Below the pieces are notes generated by a model. It was not told the DNA's origin and made no database searches. It was given only the letters and a program-made list of their open reading frames with translations. Positions 39,089-52,189 of a DNA stretch of 64,000 nt are shown one piece after another. A program made the position numbers and the translations under genes. The first letter of the stretch is position 1, and each line of letters opens with the position of its first letter. The stretch comes from Lanius collurio. Its lineage: Eukaryota; Chordata; Aves; Passeriformes; Laniidae. The stretch covers positions 11,733,911 through 11,797,910 of the forward strand of contig JACBWW010000004.1 in the NCBI GenBank assembly GCA_020086605.1. The letters are read 5' to 3'.

Positions 39089-42000
39089 GGTGTGGATAAA
39101 AGTAACAGCCATCTGATGCAATGGGCCAACCTCTGGACACAACAATGGGTTGAGCAGAGGGATTCTTTGGTCAAAACCAGCGCAGCTTCAATGCATGTCT
39201 GTGAGGGAAAAAACAGCAAAACCTGCCCAAACAGCAATGGGCCATGTTGCAAGAACATCCCTAAGGAGTCAGCAGGAAAGTCTATGGCCACAGAATACAG
39301 GGAGATTGGGGTTGTGAGAATGGCTTGGGTGCTTTTTATTTCTATTAAAATTAGACAAACAAGATTCTGAGGTCAGTAGCTGTAAATAAAATGCTTTTTT
39401 AAAAGATTAAACCTCCTTGGAAACTTCCAAAGGAAAAAAAAACTCCAAAAATTTAAAGGCTCTGCATATTGACTAGCCACTCAGAGGGTTGATAGTGCCA
39501 GAAGAACACCTGGTCACATTCTCCTGCCTGTGCTAGGGGTACTTGTAGCTGGCACCCTTTTCCCCTGGCACCTGATGGTGAAACATCTGCCAGTGCAGGA
39601 TACCAACTTGTTGTTAGGTCCTGTGGGATTGATGGAGCATGGGCTGTATCAGAGTGAGCAGGATGGCAGTGCACATCTTGTTCCACAGGCTGATTGTGGA
39701 ATATAAAATCTTTGGGAGAAAAAGAAAGGCCCTAGGTTTGCTCTATGTGAGATGTTTTAATTTGCACAAATGCAAGTGACAGACACTTTGAAAGTTTCCA
39801 CTTCATATTCTGCTTTCATCTTAATTAGTTTTAACTTATTATTCCAGCAAGGGAAAACCCACAGAACACTGATCAAGAGAAGAAAACTGCAGCAGTTGTA
39901 ATAGTCCCGTTCACTCAGCTGTTAATACTGTACTTAGAAGTGTATGCATGTAGTGGCATATCATCTCTAATGACCAGGTTTCACAGAAAGAAGTTAAATT
40001 CATTGTTGTGACAATTATGGAAAGCTACAGCAGGATCACACACAAGGTGAATTAAGCTACTGGATGCCTAAAATCTTTTCCCCACAAACTATGAGAAACA
40101 CATGGATGCTGGTCCTTATTCAGCCTGAGCCCATTTAACTGCAAGATTTTCAGACTTAGCTGTTCTCTGGCCAGCTCCTGTGAATTTGGACATTCCCCTT
40201 TGGCCTGCTAAAATTGAAGGTGAGTATCTTTCTACCAGTTAGGCTTGCTAAAATGCCAGAGTACTGGAGCTGGTTAGTGTTGGAGTTGTTTGAGGATGGA
40301 GGCAGGGTCCCATGGCCAGGAGGTGAGGAAGAACATGACCATGGCAACTCGCTGGTATATAGCTGAGATGCTTTGTCGGATTACAGCCAGAACAGTGAAA
40401 AGCAGCAGTTTTCTTATTGTGAAATGAAGGTGCTGATGCCCACTGATAGAGCTGTGGAAGCTTCTCAGGTGGCTTTCCATGACCCAAACATCTGCTGCAA
40501 AATTGTGATAGAAGAAAAAAGTGACTTGGTCTGACTAGCATCTAAATTACTTTTGTACTAACTGGCCAAACTTCTTGCAAGACATGCTCACTTTTTACAA
40601 AAAAACATGTAGTGAAAGACAAGCAACTGTTTTGCAAGCTGTGATATAGTCACTGCAAGTGGGCACAAGTGCAGATGAAGCAGCCAGCACCAGGAATTAT
40701 ACCTCCTGCCAAAGAGCCCCTCTTTATATTTATTATATGTTAAGACAGGTATCTTTCTGCAAGCTTCGTTTCAGAGACTAGAGGTAGGTGCAGGATTGAT
40801 TGGCATACTGTTAACAGTGCCAGTGGTGTGGTGTAGGAATCCCGACACTGTTGTTTTGCCTCACACCAGCCCTGCCAAGTGTGGAAGGACAGGATTTCAA
40901 AAATGGTGGGCACTCACAGCTGGTGCCAATGGTAGGTCAAGGTGCAGCTGCCCTGCAGCTCCTGGCACTGGGTCCTGAGGGCATCTCCTTCTTCCCCCCA
41001 ACAAGTGCTACCTGGTCAGCCTCTCCATTTCCAATTAAACAGAATATTCTCTTTACAGTGATGTTTACTACAGCTGTACGTGTATTTTGGACCTTTCTGC
41101 TCCACAGAAACATGGCAGTCATCCCCTAAATGAATCTAACCCCTCAACAGCCTTCTTGGGTAGATACTGTGTCATCAGCTTTCCCAAGCAGAAATCAAGT
41201 GCTTTGCAGCTGAATGCCCTGCCAAGGCACAAGCATGTCTGTGGCACAGAGCAAGGGGAACCAGCCATGCACCAGGAGGGCAAGGACTTTGCTGTGTCAC
41301 CAGGGCATCATGACCTCCTTCAGCCCCTGCTCCTGTGCCCCAAGGGTCAGCCCCACACTGGCTCTGCCTGCAGACTTCAATAAGCCTACTGAGATGTACC
41401 AGAATGGGATTTGCCTCTGCTTTGTTCTACCAAATGGATGTAACAGCAACAGAAGAAACGCACAGAGAGGATTTTCCGGCCTGTCATCCAAGTAGAAAAG
41501 GAACAGGAAAAAAGAGAAAGAGAAAGTAGAATAACAGAGAGGATCAGAATGAAAGCAAGCAGGGAAGATAGGGCGGAAACACACTTTTGACTTTTTGGCC
41601 CATGTTCCTCACCATTTCAGCAACGGTATCACATAAATCTTGATCTCAGACTTGTTTGACTTCTTCTGAACCCTTTCATTCTCATTGGAAAGCTATTTTG
41701 GAATCTCACTCCTCTCATTTCTAGAATCCTTTTAATTTCCAGCCTAATTTTATTCATAAATATATGTCCAGATCTTCTTGTGGAACTTTAGGCTATAGTC
41801 TGAACTACAGTTTAAGTAGTTCTCTCCCTGGATGTTAACCTCACAATACTGTTTTTATGCTTAGCTTAAGCTGTCTCTGTGTCTGACCTGCTGCCAAACG
41901 CCTGATAACAAATATACGTACAGACAGGACATTCCCTGGTCAGAAAAGTGTCCCTCTGCCTAGCAGCTGAATCACACAAACCCTCTTGCAGCTCTCACTC

Positions 42001-43917
42001 AGGACACTGATCCCAAGAGCTAGAATATGGGGTTGACCCTTGCAGAAGTTTCCTCTGGATCACATCCAGCATACCTTAACACACCACAACCACCTCCTTC
42101 TTTCCCACTCACAACCTGCCTGGTGCAGAAGAGGGTGTGCAAATGTCGTGCGGGACTGTTTTACAAGACCCAAACTCCCTGGTATATGCTGTGACACCTG
42201 AGCTGGAGAGTTATATAAGGCAAATTTACTGCCCAGCCACACACCATCTGGGCTCCATGTGTGTGATGACTCTCACATGAGGGACACCCCAGCCACATGT
42301 ACATATGTAGAAAAGCTGCTGAGTCTGTCTGCAAACCCCAGTGAATCTTCTGGGGTTTCTGGACATCTTACTCTGGATGGAAAAAGAGGGTTTGTCCCTT
42401 GGAACATCAGAAATCTTCCTCTTAGACTGCCTTTGCTTGGTTACAGAAATAAGTATTTCATAAATACAAATCAAGAAACAAGTAGGAAATAAATAATACT
42501 GTTTTAGAAAAACGTAAAAATATGAAAATTTCCTAATCCTTAGCTTCAAGCCATATTAGGGGACCAGAGGGATATATAATTGCTCTGCTGCCTGGATTAT
42601 CTGATGGAGTAGCACTCAGAAGTACTGCTTGCCAACTGCATACATAAACCTGGTTTATCACATCCCCAGCAAAGTAGATTATGTTTTTGTGGTGCCCCTA
42701 TCCACATGTTCAATCAAGAGAACAGCATTACCTTCCTCAGTGACCTTCATATTGCTCTTCTGAACTAAACAGCCTTGCATTACTCTCCAGCTCTAGCTAA
42801 GGTGCTGGCTACAGTGCAACCTGGGGAGGAGGTTTGTGGTGATATCAAGGTCAATTATCTCAGAAGAGAGAGGAAAAGCCCAGCAGAAGAGACCTTCACC
42901 TTGAACCTGCTGTTCCTGACCGGGAAGGCTCAGCCACTCTAAGTTCTTTGTGCTGCTACAAGTGGCATCAGGCACCAGAGAGAAAGGAAAAACAAAGAGC
43001 AGAGTTCCCCCAGTGCTGCTCTAATTAAGCAGTTAATTAGGTCTGAGCTGAGATGGATGTGTTGCTGCAGTCTGTGGGTTTGAGGTCCTAGTCCTAGTCA
43101 GAACAAGGGCAAGGGTATGGATTTGCCTCAGTTGGAATGAAACTGGAAATTTACGATTTAATCTGGCAAGATTTTCTCCAGCATTGAAGGACTTTACCAG
43201 TTTCATGGGTGATATGAACCTGTGCTATAGTAACCCATCTCCTTGATCTCATTTGGCATTTCAAACTCTGTCAAGTCTGAGGGACTTCTGGGTTTTAATC
43301 CACCTGTCTTTGGCAGCCTGTGGTTTCCCCAAGAGAGCCTTCAGTTCCTGGACAGGCCCACTCAGAGACCCTTCCTGCTTACCTGAGTCCTGAAAAAATG
43401 GCAAAGGGAAAACGTTCTCTATTTTACCATATTTTATCATGCATTGAATAAAGAAGTATATATTTTAACTAAGCCAAAAATATTTAATGTTTAAGTGTGC
43501 AATTATTGATAACTATCCTAAGACAGAAATCCCTAGATATTTTAAAACTCTAACCATATTGTCCCAGCTGTTTTATCCATAGAGAATATGATACAGCTAT
43601 GTAAAGCTGCTATGACTGCTAAGTATATTCAATTATCTCTGCTAGTTTTGTTCCCCCTCCCACACTCTCCATTCATTTCAGTGTTCACTACATATTTTAA
43701 GCTTGTTAAGTGAGTTCATGCGTGCATTACAAATAAGCACTTTGGGAAAAATTTATGGCTATTTTATCCATCTCAATGTATGGGCATGAACGTACCACTA
43801 ATCTGCACAGAGCTGTGAGACACTGTCCCTTTTCCTCTTACCCTCCCCCTCCAGAAAATAAAAAACCCAAACTTTGGAAAACGGGTCATGCGACACAGGG
43901 ATTTCTATAGGGAGCCC
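39089..43917. other. Non-coding stretch, no gene seen
   Basis: No gene is supported. GC-richer patches at 40800-41400 contain overlapping frames in several registers (up to 98 codons) with no recognised domain. A purine-rich run of AAAGAGAAAGAG type lies at about 41495-41530. The rest is AT-rich. Confidence 0.5.
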
Positions 43918-44135
43918 ATGGAACAATGGGTGCATTGGCCAGGCAGAGTGGGCTCCCGTTGTCTCCTCTCTCAGCACACAATAGAGGCTTTGCCAGTGGG
44001 GAGGCTAAATGGGGAACAAATGGATGGACAGTAAAGATGATGTCGGCAGAAAGTGCAAGAACCTCCTTCTGCTTCTGTTTCTTTCAAAGGCTTGAAAGTG
44101 ATAGTGTGCATAGTAATTCCTCTCCATTGTGGTGT
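43918..44135. promoter_or_regulatory. Possible regulatory block with SOX-type sites
   Basis: This unique, repeat-free block contains SOX-type sites AACAATGG (43922-43929) and CCATTGT (44124-44130), plus weaker ones between (CGTTGT, ACAATAG). The texture resembles conserved non-coding DNA. The overlapping 153-codon frame (44053-44514) is not recognised. Enhancer status is an inference. Confidence 0.3.
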
Positions 44136-46070
44136 ATGTAACGTTTATATTCACGCTATGCTTGCTGAAGAACTGCTGGCTGTGGTCAGCAGAGAGGTCT
44201 GCACACACGCCTTTATCCCACCAGCCCCTTGGAGTTCAAACAGTATGGCATCTATGTGTGGGGAGCAAAACACCAACTCTTATGTTAATGAAGATTACAG
44301 TGAAGAATGGAGGGATGAAAGCCTGGCTGCTCACCCACTGACAGCGATTGGGGGATTTTCCCTTTCAGCAGTGAAGTACCCAACTATGGCTAAGTCAGAA
44401 CTTTCTTTACCATCCATTTCAGAGGTTTCACTACTGGGCTGGAAAATTTACATGGAGATAAACCCTTCAGTCAGGCCTCAAACAAATGTAAAAATAGCTG
44501 TTATCTATTTGTGAAAGCCCCAGAAATGGAACTACTAAAGCCATGCAAATATACATACGAAAACCTACCTAGTTAGAGATGGTACACGTACAGAATTGCA
44601 CAGATGTCAGAGAGTTGATTTATCCCAGTTGATAACTTTGATTGTGGAAATGAACCCATATTTTCTTTCCAAGCACTTTTAAGCCACATTATATCAATTT
44701 GAAGCAAAAGAATAATTTTCTATTAAATTCTGTGAGATGACTCAAGAAGTCTGTAGAGAGGTGATCAGTTACCATTCACTTCCAGAAGACTCTTCCCCCA
44801 AGGATTTGAAGTGGCAGTCAGCAGCAATGGCAGTTCTTCCATCCCTCCCTCCATCAGTCTCCTCCACAAATTTTAAGTTGTAGGATTTTAAACACTGCTA
44901 TTGCTACAAGGGAACAAATAAAAGACCTTACTGCAGTATCACTTTTCAGACCGTTCATCAGTCCTCAGTACATTTTTAGTCTGGGAAAAAAACCCACTTA
45001 CATTAAATCTTTTTCTCCCCTGGCCTTTTGTTTTCAAAATGCTTGATAACAAGATCCAGTCCAAGATCCATCTCAAGAATCCCTTGAAACCTATAAAAAC
45101 TATCTTCATGTGTTTAGAGTTGAGCAGTAGTAGGAATATGGAGTGGTTTTAACCCATGTATCCTCACTGGCTCCACCCTGGGCTAACAGTGATCTCCTGA
45201 GGATGCCGTGGTGGCCCTGCATAGAGCAGGCACACAGCCTCCACCTGTGATGCCACAGATCTGAAACTGGTTTCACCAAGGAGAAACCAAAGGTTTCAGA
45301 AGGGCTGGGATATCTCTTTCCTTATTCCAGTTGGCCCCTCCAAGGAAAAAAGGTAGCCCATGGAGAAACTGACAGCACTGCCAACGTGCTGCCTAACGTG
45401 AACATTAAAACTGTCTTAAACAGAGGAAATTAATACCAAGCACCTCATTTGAATGGCATCTCATTTTGGAGAAAAGCCAGGACATATAAAGGTTGGTTTG
45501 CTCTGCTCATCACTCACATGACTGTGCCTTTTGTTTTTCAGCCTGATGAGAGGCAAGGATAGAAAATCAGCCCCAGCTCTGAATTTCCTGGCTTTTGTCT
45601 GTTGATGTTACACCCATAACATTATTCAAACGGGGGGTTTTGTGTGTAACAGATAAATGTCGACAAAGCCCTGTCTAATGCCTTTTAGGTTGCTAGGAAA
45701 CCTGGCTCTGTAGCCATCACAGAGGTATCTCTGGCTAGGGGCTTAGATAAGCTCTGACTTGTTTTGATTAGGTGAGCTTTATTGCAGAAAAGACAGCAGC
45801 ATGCTTGACATCGTGAAAATATGACCCGCTTACAAACCTGGGGCACAAAGATCATTTATTACTCACGATAGCATCCGTGGGAGGACACTTACAATACTCT
45901 TCTAGCCTGCCAAATCACTTCTCCCCTGAAAAAGCCACACCTAACTAAGGTCTCCTCTGGTCCCCTAGGGCTTGTGACTGCTGCTGCTAACACCTCTGTG
46001 TTAGACCATACTGAGGTGAAAAGTCATTTTCAGCCTGGCTTAATTTCACATGTCAGGAGAATGGGGGTAT
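44136..46070. other. Non-coding stretch, partly conserved-looking
   Basis: No gene is seen. The part at 45600-45900 is unique, balanced in composition and reads like conserved non-coding DNA. It includes an X-box-like palindrome, GGTTGCTAGGAAACC, at 45688-45702. Confidence 0.45.
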
Positions 46071-46205
46071 TTGTGGTCTGGTGGGCAGCACAGATAACTA
46101 AGAACTAGACTACCTGCCCTCTGCTCTTGGCTCTGCAATTTAATGACTGCTTTGAAAGTAAATTTGAACAAGTTGTACCTGTGGCAGATATTTGTGCAAC
46201 CTCAT
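46071..46205 (+). repeat. MIR-type SINE relic, 5' part
   Basis: The order GTGGTCTGGTGGGCAG, AACTAGACTACCTG, CTTGGCTCTGCAATTTAATG, ACTGCTTTGA and AACAAGTT follows the tRNA-derived head and core of MIR ('GTGGTTAAGAGC..', 'GACTGCCTGG', 'GGCTCTGCCACTTACT', 'GTGACCTTGGGCAAGTT'). This copy keeps the 5' half, unlike the other relics here. Highly diverged. Confidence 0.62.
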
Positions 46206-46210
46206 TAATG

Positions 46211-46236
46211 GAGGGGCTCAAAGGAGTGAGCCCCTC
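46211..46236. repeat. Perfect 10-bp hairpin
   Basis: Arms GAGGGGCTCA and TGAGCCCCTC are exact inverse complements with a six-base loop (AAGGAG). It lies immediately after the MIR relic. The stem is GC-rich (seven of ten pairs) and could fold in RNA or DNA. It is followed by ordinary sequence without a T tract, so a terminator of bacterial type is not implied. Confidence 0.85.
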
Positions 46237-49200
46237 TGGTGTTGCTCGTGGTGATCCAAGATCTGCTCAGGGGTGCTGAGATCCTTCCCCTTTCTGACCC
46301 TGCCTGTCTCAGCCTACTTATGCAGGTCTATGCCCTGCCCTTGCCAATGACAAGCCCAGCAGGCATTTGGTGAAGTGGTGGAAGCTTCATGCCCTCCTCA
46401 TAAGTGGTTTCCGCCCTTCACCTCCTTACTGATAAGAAGTTTTTTGCCTTTTCTATCTTACAGCAATGCAAGAACCTTGTCTTTCGTCTTGTCCACAGCA
46501 TATATAACAGGTTATCCCTTCCACTCTGCAGCTCCTTTTATAGATTTGAAAGCAGCCCTCCTTTCTTCCTCAGTCAATTTTCTCTAAACAAAAAAACCTA
46601 AACTTTCTCCATCTTTTCTCACAAAGCATATTTTCCCTAAGCTCTTTAACTCCATGGTATATTACCTGTGAAAGCAGGGCAGATACTCTGCCCTGCAAAG
46701 CTATCAATGAAACCAGCAATATTGAGGTGAAAGCACCAGTCTGACCACAGGCTCAGTCATGCTGGACCTGTGAGCTATGCAGTTTCTGTCCAGATTGCTG
46801 GCAATAGCTTGGGATCACATTATCTGCTCTTTAATCAGAAAGGCATGAGACAGGCATCTGGAACAGTCAAAATTACATGATAGAGATCCTGGGTTCATGC
46901 TGAGGTGTAAGTAGAACTCAGGACATTCAGCTTGATCTAAGTTCATGTTTTCATATTCACATTTAATAAAGCACACAGCTCAGTGATATACTCTTGTGTG
47001 ACAGACACACATTGTACCATTAAGAAGAGACAACCAGCAGCATTACTAATAAAGTTTAAAAAGGCTCTCCCTCAATTCCCACCCAATTACATGAAAAGTT
47101 TCATTCACAAAGAATGTGTAATCTATCCATAATCATAGCATTTTAAAAGAAATTTCTGCTCATCAATCTATCTCAGGTAAAGCTATTACAGGAGCTAAAA
47201 TATGATCCAAATGGTGAAAACAATCAGGCTCTTTCCAGCTAACTGGGAAAGCAAGTCTCAGAATAATGAGTGCTGTGCTGAGAACTCTGCAGCTGAAGCG
47301 TTTCAGTTGGGAGAGCTCAGTACAAACAGGTACTTTCCAAACCATTCAGTATCTAGGTTAATATTAACATTAGGCATTGCACATTGAATTCAACAGTCTA
47401 AGAAGCAATGATCTGGTATGCTCCCCTGCACTTATGACTGAGCCTTGGGTTTGTGTACTGTGTTCAAACACACCAGTACGTCCTGTGACCCTGCTATGAA
47501 GGAGACAAAAAAGCCTGTTTACACTGTCTTTACAGCTCACACCTGGAGCAAGCCCTGGTTCCCTGGCAGCCTGTACAGCATGGCCTGTGTCCCTCAGGAA
47601 CACACAAGCCATAACCACACCGCAGTGCTCTGGGAACAAACTTGGCATCTTACCAGCCTCCACTGCTGTCTGCAACTGCAGGCGAGCATCTCCTCACTCT
47701 CCCAACATGGATGTCAGAATGCACTTGCCTCAGGCATGGCAGATGACCACACCAGCATCCTCCTCATAAAGTGACCAAACCAAATGAAGGAGTGCAGAGG
47801 CTGCTGCAAAAGCACATGCTCGCTTCTGCTCTAATCACATCTGCTGCCATTGCTTCCTCAGTACACAGCGTCAGTCCCACCACAGAAAACCTCATGCATT
47901 GGGGTGCTGGCAAAGCCAGCTCAGGCTAGGGCTATGGATGGCTACACACAGATGCCTGTTAGAGCCAGTCTTGGCCAGATGGTGTTTGTTGCCCCAATTA
48001 TATTCCTGTCTCTTAACTGGCAGCCAAGCTGTGACATAGCAAGTTGTTATATGGAAGTGTTGGTGGGCCTGGATGTCGTTGTTGGCAAACAAGGGCGGGA
48101 GGCTGCTGTTGGAAAAGGCTGCTTGTGTGTGTACATGTTAGTAGTACCCAAGGCATGGGGTGAGCTGAGTCTCTTGTCCTGGCCCCTGAGCTGCCCACCT
48201 GTTCTGGATAATGGCTGAATCACACAGCATATCTCTCCTAAGCTCAGTTGTACCTAAACACATCCTATTGCTCTCATCTCTTCAGTAAGTATAACTCAGA
48301 CAAGACACCTACCAGAGCTACAGGCATTGCCAGAAGCACAGCTTCATGCCTGAGGTCCCTCCACTTGTCCTGAGCATGGAAATGAAGATGGAATGGGTGA
48401 ATGGATGGCCTCAGAGAGTGTCATCTATTGCAAGGCTTTTTAAGGCCCTAGACGCCTCAGACCCAGCAAGATGCTCAAGTCCTGGGTGACAGTGCAACAC
48501 AGAGCTTACTGTGACAGCACATCAGTCCTGAGCTGGTGTAGTTCATGATAGATGGAGGCACGTATGCCAAGCTGCTCCAGCATAATCACTGGCATCACAG
48601 TTCTTTACATGCATAGCCTTTGTTTTGAGGAATTTGGAGTCAAAGTACTAACTGCTGCAGGCCAAACCCACAGCATGAACTGGCCTCAGTTCTGTGGTAT
48701 GCGGAGATCCTGGAAGTGCTGAATATGGAAATCCTGAAATACTTTTTACACCCAAAACGTGGTCAAATAATAAGAGGATTGATGTAGAGTTCCCCAGATT
48801 TGGAAACCAGGGCCAAGTACCATCTGAGCATGGATGCACTCAGTCATAGATTGTGTTCACAAGGTCTGAGAAGAACAAGTACAAATTTTGCAGCTGTACT
48901 GTGCACATTAGCAGTTTTGGCAACTGCATGCATGCTCTTACAACTCCACAGATGACAGCAAAACCTGCATCCTGATGATACAATGGGCCCTGCTGTATTT
49001 GAAAGGACCAACATGACCAACCGACCCACGTCACCAACTGACTGTACTCTGGCGTATATCATCCCACAGGAAAATGCAAATTCCTTGGATTCACAGACAC
49101 ACAGAAAATCAGTGTTGCCTGTGTACTCTCAGATGTTTGCTGTCACGGCCTCTCTCGAGACTCATCCAAATGAGATGCCAATCACTTGCTCTCCCACTTG

Positions 49201-49869
49201 CCCTCCCACTTCCTGCTCCAGAGAGGAAGTTGAGAATTATGTGAAAAACATAAAAATCATGGGTTGAAATGAGAACAATTTCCTGGAAACAGCAATGATG
49301 TAAGGAAATGAACAGTAACAGTGACAATATTAATAACAAAAGTGTGCAAAAAAAAGAGGGTGATTTGCATACAAAATGCTCACTGAGCCCAACCTGACAC
49401 GACCACAGCCAGTAGCAGCCCACCCCAACTGCTCCATCCGCCATGCTTTCTTCCAGCTGGAAATCACATCCCTTCCTCTCAGAAGTCTCTTCTCAGAGTC
49501 CCTTTCCCCAGCCCATGACGTAAGATGGTATCAAATAACACAGTGCCTTGGCCATATCCTTATGCTGATCTGGGCCAGAACCAGGACACTTTCCCAGACT
49601 CTTTTTGAGTCACCTAACCTAAAGAGTGCATGCAGCAGAGAGGTTAGTTGTCAAGAAGATCACAACATTAAGAGGGAATGTCCCATGCCCACTGTTCAGG
49701 TCTTCCTTCCCTGAACTGAGTATACGAACATGACACAATAACAGACCACATGCCTTCTGTACAGTTTTCACAGCTCTTAAAGATGACATCTGACACAGAG
49801 TAAATAGATGAAGTTCAGCTAGAGTGAGTGAAAAGTTTGCCCAATTTAGAAATGGAGTTCTCGGGAACA
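46237..49869. other. Non-coding stretch, no gene seen
   Basis: Frames of 100-122 codons at 47370-47774, 47850-48218, 49109-49444 and 49376-49714 overlap frames on the other strand and match no family I know. No repeat or RNA gene is recognised. Confidence 0.5.
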
Positions 49870-50300
49870 CCAGCTAGGCCCATTCAAATTTGTGAAAGCA
49901 TATCTAAGTTGCACGCTTTTAGTGTGTCTGCTATTACTTTTGCCACGAGGCTGAAGTTTTTAATTAGATTAATGATCCATGGGTCACTGTGACCAGTGAT
50001 TGATGAGGTTCTCGGCAAAATCGATTTACTGTATCTTTCCACCAAGGGTTGCTGCCACCCTTTTACATCCCAAAATGAGTCACAATTAAGACGATGTAGT
50101 TTGATCTGGTTTTCCCTGACCAGACACTTCAATTCAATGCCTGCAGTTCGTTGAATATGGTTTTCCAATAAGCTCAAGGGAGCCTAATGGTAGCAGTGCT
50201 TTAACCCAACAATGCCAATTTGCGGTATTGGATATCAAGATATGCAAATGAATTAAATTAGACCTTGTTTTCAAAGGGTATCATAAGCTGTCCCTTGAGC
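49870..50300. promoter_or_regulatory. Candidate conserved regulatory element with perfect ERE
   Basis: This repeat-free block is dense in recognisable transcription-factor sites. It holds an exact GGTCA-CTG-TGACC palindrome at 49982-49994, the consensus estrogen response element. It also has homeodomain-type TAATTAGATTAATGATC just upstream, an ATCGAT site near 50020, and an octamer ATGCAAAT near 50242-50249. A minus-strand frame (49884-50177, TTG start) spans it but has no ATG start or recognised domain. I infer an ancient enhancer; cross-species alignment has not been done. Confidence 0.4.
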
Positions 50301-52169
50301 TTTATGTGCTTTTGGACATAATTTGATACATTAACATTTAATTTCTGCCAGGTGGGGTTCACCTTCCTCTGAGGTAAAGAGCTTACAGTGTGAAACAGAT
50401 CTTGTACCTCCATCCTTCCTCTGCTAATAAGAAACACAAGATCCGGTTTCTCTCTCCCTTCCCCCCACTGCTTTCCACCCACAGTATTTTAAAATCTCAA
50501 AGTAATGTAAAAATTAGCGTTGTATGGCTCTGTTTTCACTCAGTGACTCCCAAATTATGTTTGCTACCTTGATGTGCCAGTGCTGTTGGGAGCTGAGCAG
50601 TGAGGCTGGTTGTACTGCTCTCCTTCAAGCCTGTACTGTTCTGGGACAGCTGCTTTACCTCAATCCAAATGTAAGAACAACTAAGAGGAGATTTTTGCCC
50701 AGTTGTGGACTTCTTCTGATCCCATCACCTGCTGGAATAGGATTTGAGGATATTACCCAGCCCAGTGTGAATACTTGCCACGTGTAGGCCCTCAGGACAG
50801 TTCATAGCTTTGCAGCTTACCACACAGTTTGATTAATAAAGTCCCAAGTGGCAGGGGACATAACAACTGCCAGTACTTAAGATCACAGGTTTTAAAGGTC
50901 AGTAGGTACCATTAACCTTCATTATACCAGAAGCCAAATGATTTAATCCAGTAAATCCTGCCTCAAGTTCCTATCTTGTGGTCAAGCTGGAGCATATATT
51001 TTCAGGAGCTTCTCCAAACTCAGTTTACAGATATTATTTTAAAGGGGTACCCCACTGAGCTCTCTGTGCTCCTGTGACCCTCCTTGTGTGTAGAACCACG
51101 TGAGACACGCATCTCCATTCTTACAGTCAAGTTTTGTTTAAAACATGGCTGGTTTTGGTCAGAGGGTTGCCACTGTGTTCTGCCTTGCTTAAGTCATGGT
51201 TTTATGATGTAAATTAGACAGATAATACTGTCTGTAAGCCATACTGCATGATCAGATGGCAGACTAGGCTTAGTGAGATAGAGATTTCCTTTTTAATTAA
51301 AACTGCAACGCTTCTGTGTGGTGGATTAACACTGAAAGGGTTGCTTTCAGTGTTCAGGGAAGAAGTGAATTAAAATAGGATCTGAACAATGAGGAAAAAT
51401 TGCTCAAAAATGCCCCTAACAGCATAATAACTGTGTCACTTACCAATGTCATCCTTGTAGGACTACTAAGATTATATTATGTTAACCCTTACCATTCTTT
51501 AAAGATAGTAAAATGTCATCCTTGTTTTATTGATATGAAATAATAATGAAATCATATCTGGCTTCTTTGGTCATAACCTTCATCTTGACAATGAGACTTT
51601 GCTTTTGGAAGCACCTGGTAGCCAGGTTCCTGTGGGAGTTGGGAGATTTTTTGAACAGCTCCAGAAATCCAGCCCAAGTAGCTCTTCTTAAGTAAATCAT
51701 GTTTTTCCTTCAGAACGTGTGCACTCAGCAGTTAAGCTGCCATGCAAACACAGAGCTTTAATTCTCACAATATCCAGTCATTCTGGCCAGCTTTTCCCAG
51801 AAGTCTGTCAGCAAGCAGTGCTGCAACAGATGTCACACTTGCACAGATATATCCTGGCTTTTCAGTGAAAAGAAAATTTCCTTTTCCCTAAACTCTACCA
51901 AGTTACAAGTTCTTGATTCAGACTGATGCAAGCCCATCTTCACATAGGCCTGAAGACGATTTCTCCTTATTAGACTCTCTTTGCTGTTCAGGTGACATCT
52001 GCTAACAAAGCCAAGTATAGTAGATGGTTAACTCCAAATCTAAAACTTGCACTTGAATTCTTTTGCTAAATACTCTGCAGTTAGACATAAGCTCAGTAAG
52101 GCAGACACTGCAGTACTGTATCACTAGGAAACATGTAAGGAGAAGAAATCTGAGCCATCCTAGTTTCAC
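50301..52169. other. Non-coding AT-rich stretch, no gene seen
   Basis: No coding or repeat feature is supported. From 50800 to 52170 there is hardly any open frame above 60 codons on either strand, consistent with plain non-coding DNA. Confidence 0.6.
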
Positions 52170-52189
52170 AAAAAAAAAAAAAAAAAAAA
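52170..52189. repeat. Poly(A) run
   Basis: Twenty consecutive A bases are present. No poly(A) signal or recognised retroposed sequence lies directly upstream, so a processed-pseudogene tail is not supported. Confidence 0.9.

Noticed and set aside
49884..50177. 97-codon minus frame that looks mildly protein-like
   Set aside because: It starts at TTG, has no clear splice signals, and the site-rich sequence is better explained as regulatory DNA.
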